Part shown: positions 60,948 to 64,000 of the stretch, in pieces
How positions within the stretch are numbered: position 1 is the first letter of the stretch
Layout of the letters: each line of letters starts with the position of its first letter
Assembly: GCF_038396675.1 (NCBI RefSeq)
Contig: NC_088922.1
Location: 67,625,001-67,689,000 of the forward strand
Reading direction: 5' to 3'
DNA from: Hydra vulgaris
Lineage: Eukaryota; Cnidaria; Hydrozoa; Anthoathecata; Hydridae
DNA length: 64,000 bases
The notes under the pieces: generated by a model
What the model saw: only the letters and a program-made list of their open reading frames with translations
Told to the model about the DNA's origin: nothing
Databases searched by the model: none
Made by a program: the position numbers and the translations under genes

Positions 60948-63896
60948 TGGCTAGTGACACTCAAGAGGAGTTTTGGGGTAATAAATAATTTATTTCATTT
61001 TTTATATTTTCAATTTAATCGCGTATTTTTAACAAATTAATTTTTATACTTCTTCGTTGAACCTGCTTCATATTATAGTTATTTTCAATTGTGAACCCTT
61101 TTTTATTTTATGGTCTTCATGTATTTTGATGTTTAACAATATTGGTTATAAATTAAATAACATTTTTTACTATTAATATTTAACCGATATTTGTTTATAT
61201 ATAATTCACAAACGTTAATTGCATTAAATAAGTGAAATTCTATTACAACATTTTTATTATATCATAATTGTTATAATAACATGTTTATAACAGCGTTCAC
61301 ATATACAATGTTTTTTTAATTCTACGTAAGACGATATCATAAATAAACTTCAAATTTTACGAGTTATTAGTACTGAAAATTCCTACAGTTGAACGCCTTT
61401 AGAGGAAGTAAAGGATAACAAGTAGTTATACAACTTTTGAAAAAAACAGTAATTATAGCCTAAAATTTTTTTTGACTTATGAAAAATTATATTTTTCCAG
61501 TTGTTCTCTGAATTTGTCTAATCTAAATATAACTTTATAATTCAGTTCAGTTGACATTTTTTTTAGTTTAAAAAGATATCTTAAAGTTTTAAATTTGTTA
61601 AAAATGTTATTTTATCACCTTTTTGTTTGATTTAATTTGTTTAAAAGTAGATACATATTTTGATGTATTTAAGTATTTTTTTAATTTGAATTTGTCAAAT
61701 TAAATAATTTAATTTGGAAATTTATTTGTTTATCACAAGTATAAAAATTGCTCTTTTTACCCATGACTTGACAATTTGCTTATTAACTAATAAATTTACT
61801 ACTTAAAATTTAATTTTGACTTATTGATGTAATAATCTGTTGATGATTTACAATCCAACGCTGAAGATAAATGTGGATTTTAATAAATCTGAAGATTATA
61901 ACATCCCTGTATTATTGTATGTATGAAATCAACAATCTAGTTATGTATTCAGTGTATGTATCAATGAACAAACTGTGTCTGCCCTAATCCATTGTTTAAG
62001 CTTTTAATCTGTTATTTATAATGAAGCTATAGATTTGGAAAATAGATTTTAAAGTTGTTCATAATGGAATTTGAAGAGAATAACTGCAGTTTTTTATTTA
62101 TGGGGAATAAAATGTGCATCTTGTCTCCTAAATTGTATTTTTTATAAACTTTACTAAAATATTTGTTATACTTTATATTGATGCTATTATTGCATAAATA
62201 ACTTTGTTCTAAATTGCACCATTATTTGCTGAATTTCTTCACCTTCTAATGATTATACAAATCCAACTCCTAACAAAATGAGGACAAATATGAGCTTAGT
62301 TTATGAAGAAAGGTGAATATGATTGGCAAGTTTGCCTAATGCAACTTTTAATAAAGCTTAAATAGTTTTACTGTGTTACTTAAATCATTCATTTAAATAC
62401 TCTATTAGAATACTTACTTTTACTTATTCTCATTGCAGTTTAATGTGCACTTATTTGTTCAGCACTGAAGATTAATTAGTGTACAGAGATAGTTAGATTT
62501 TCAGTGCTAAATGAATACCTAATATCTAGTATTAAGTTTTAAAAAAAGCAAATCAATTTTCAATTAAAGTATTCAATAAAAACTGCTTTTTATTTCCTCA
62601 GCTTAACACACAGCTCAAAGGACTGCATGCAAATCACTTTTTTCACGACTTGAAAATAATATATGACCACCAGATTCTCCTGAATCCTGATAAAAGTTAG
62701 CTGGTTTTATAAATAATGATGTAAGTGCTAGCTGATCTTCAACCTTTATTATGCCTAGTTACTTTAGCTTATTGCCATGATAAATTGCTATCAAATTATT
62801 TGGTACAAAGTTTGAGAATAATAAAATCAAGAAAGATATATATTTGTGTATATATCAAGTTATTGATTTAGTCAAACTTATTTGTTAATCTGTTATAACA
62901 CTTTTAATTAAAGTTTGTTATAGCAACCTCTAATTAGAAGTGTTATAACAATTCTAGTTAGAGTTTATTTGCAAATTGTTGCGCATCTAGGTGACATTAT
63001 GTTGTCCTCTAGGGTGGGGAAGGAGTTAAGTTATGTGACAATATGTACCAGATTTTATAGTAAAGAACAGATGGTCTTTTTAACTTACAATCCAACTTCC
63101 TCAAAATGTGTATAAAACCCAATGGAGAATAATTGGTTATTTGTAAAAAGCAGGTTACAAACGCGTTTTTGAGTAGTTGTTTCAAAGAAAATTTGTCATT
63201 GTAAATATGTTATTAAGTTTATATGAAGTCCAATTTAAGTTGTGTCTGAGTACATTGTCTGGTATTTTAAGTTTAGTAATTTTAGTTTTAATTTTGGTTA
63301 TATGAGTTACAATTGAAATTTTATTTTTTTAACTAAAAACAAAAATACTGAATATTTCTGAAAATTTCTTAAACCAGTCATTTTTTTAAAAAAAAAGCTC
63401 AGTCTTTTCTTGTTATTCAATCCTTTTTCTTTTCTTATCTGAATAGGTGTAAAGATAATAAATTCAAAGAAAAATAACAGGAAATATAACATTGTCTCTA
63501 AACTTTTTAATTTAATTTTTGTTTAATTTGTCTGTAATTATGATTTAGGTTGTGTTTTAACAAAGGATAAAAAAGAGTTCACTTGGGATCCACAGACAGA
63601 CAGTGAGGCTGATGTTGAGCACAAGCTTCAGTTGAGCACTGCTTGTCTGGGTTTTAAAGCAAAAGAAAATGAGCGCAATCTCGTTGAAGTGACCACAGAA
63701 GACAATAATGGAAAAGATATTACATGTCCAATTGTTGTTCTTAGAGTTGGTGGTAAAGAGTGTGTGCACGTTGATTTAGGTTTTACAAATAAAACAAAGT
63801 TTACCCTTAAAGAGGGTTCAGGTCCTTTGGCTCTATCTGGTGTTCATTTGCAAGCTCTTCCTCTGGATTTTGAAGATGAAGAGGATGAAAGCGAAG
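60948..63896 (+). CDS. Nucleoplasmin/nucleophosmin-family protein, exons 1-2, partial
   Basis: Exon 1 is 60948-60977 (MASDTQEEFWG). A 2571-base intron (GT at 60978, AG at 63547-63548) follows, then exon 2, 63549-63896, continuing CVLTKDKKEFTWDPQ. Both exons join in phase. The sequence covers the nucleoplasmin core: HKLQLSTACLGFKAKENERN, NLVEVTTEDNNGKDI, VVLRVGGKECVHVDLGF and GSGPLALSGVHLQALPLDF, then the first acidic tract EDEEDESEG. Known: the core forms a ring-shaped pentamer that binds histones in the nucleus or nucleolus. A GT at 63897 after an in-phase codon base suggests another intron, with the C-terminal part beyond the window. If unspliced, a stop follows at 63929. The only clear host gene here. 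Confidence 0.85.
60978..63548 (+). other. Intron 1 of the nucleoplasmin-like gene
   Basis: AT-rich, no ORF with recognisable motif and, unlike the rest of the window, no TA microsatellite or transposon that I can see. Confidence 0.6.
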
Positions 63897-64000
63897 GTCA
63901 GTTCATTCTAAATGTTTTACCAATTTTTTAAGGTTGTTTTTACAAGCACTTTAATTTGGATATTTTATATACATTTATATAGATATATTTTGTATTTGTG
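63897..64000. other. Probable start of intron 2, to the window edge
   Basis: Follows the GTCAGT donor-like sequence. Nothing else seen. Confidence 0.45.

Noticed and set aside
63897-63931. Nucleoplasmin-like protein ending at the stop near 63929
   Set aside because: The acidic tract is followed by a good in-phase GT donor and then hydrophobic residues atypical of the family, so an intron is more likely. Not excluded.

Overview
The window looks like animal nuclear DNA, most likely a cnidarian and probably Hydra. It is very AT-rich, studded with long (TA)n microsatellites, has small introns with GTATGT/GTAAGT donors and TTTTAG acceptors, and is packed with DNA transposons and retroelements of types abundant in Hydra (Ginger, hAT, CMC, P, Mutator-like, CR1-like LINE, Penelope-like). 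The species is inferred; nothing in the sequence names it.

Only one ordinary host gene is evident: the first two exons of a nucleoplasmin/nucleophosmin-family gene at 60948-63896 (+), running off the right edge. An intact C2H2 zinc-finger ORF at 41151-42320 may be host or transposon-derived. Nearly everything else is mobile DNA, much of it nested.

Layout. 1-2.6 kb: decayed ZMYM1-like hAT (-), extending off the left edge. 2.8-3.9 kb: one end and the minisatellite of a repeat I call X. 6.0-11.0 kb: Ginger-type element (integrase, GPY domain, Ulp1 protease, PHD finger) with five tandem duplicated mini-exons. 11124-20485: a 9.36-kb hAT element with an exact 8-bp target duplication, opposed 31-bp subterminal arrays, a BED-hAT transposase relic, a LINE fragment and a nested element Z. 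20655-22988: a DNA transposon between two TA runs. 23161-23369: a mariner-like MITE. 23640-40390: a second X copy holding an 8.0-kb CMC (CACTA-like) transposon at 23721-31726 and a small element Y; Y is in turn split by a 3.5-kb transposon at 32146-35645 and by other repeat DNA at about 36245-39843. 44417-47126: P-element/THAP9-like transposase (-). 48191-52104: a long-TIR repeat enclosing a Penelope-like element with hammerhead ribozyme motifs. 53.2-59.9 kb: CR1-like LINE (-) split by a Mutator-like element, all flanked by an inverted repeat. 60.9-64 kb: the nucleoplasmin-like gene.

The strongest candidate for something new is the 32146-35645 element. Its 192-bp terminal inverted repeats differ at only three positions, and its six predicted exons join without a stop into 670 codons. 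The catalytic core has the RAG1-type arrangement (Asp, Asp, 19 residues to CX2C, HX4H, Glu). The CMC transposon at 23721-31726 shows the same spacing in a different protein.
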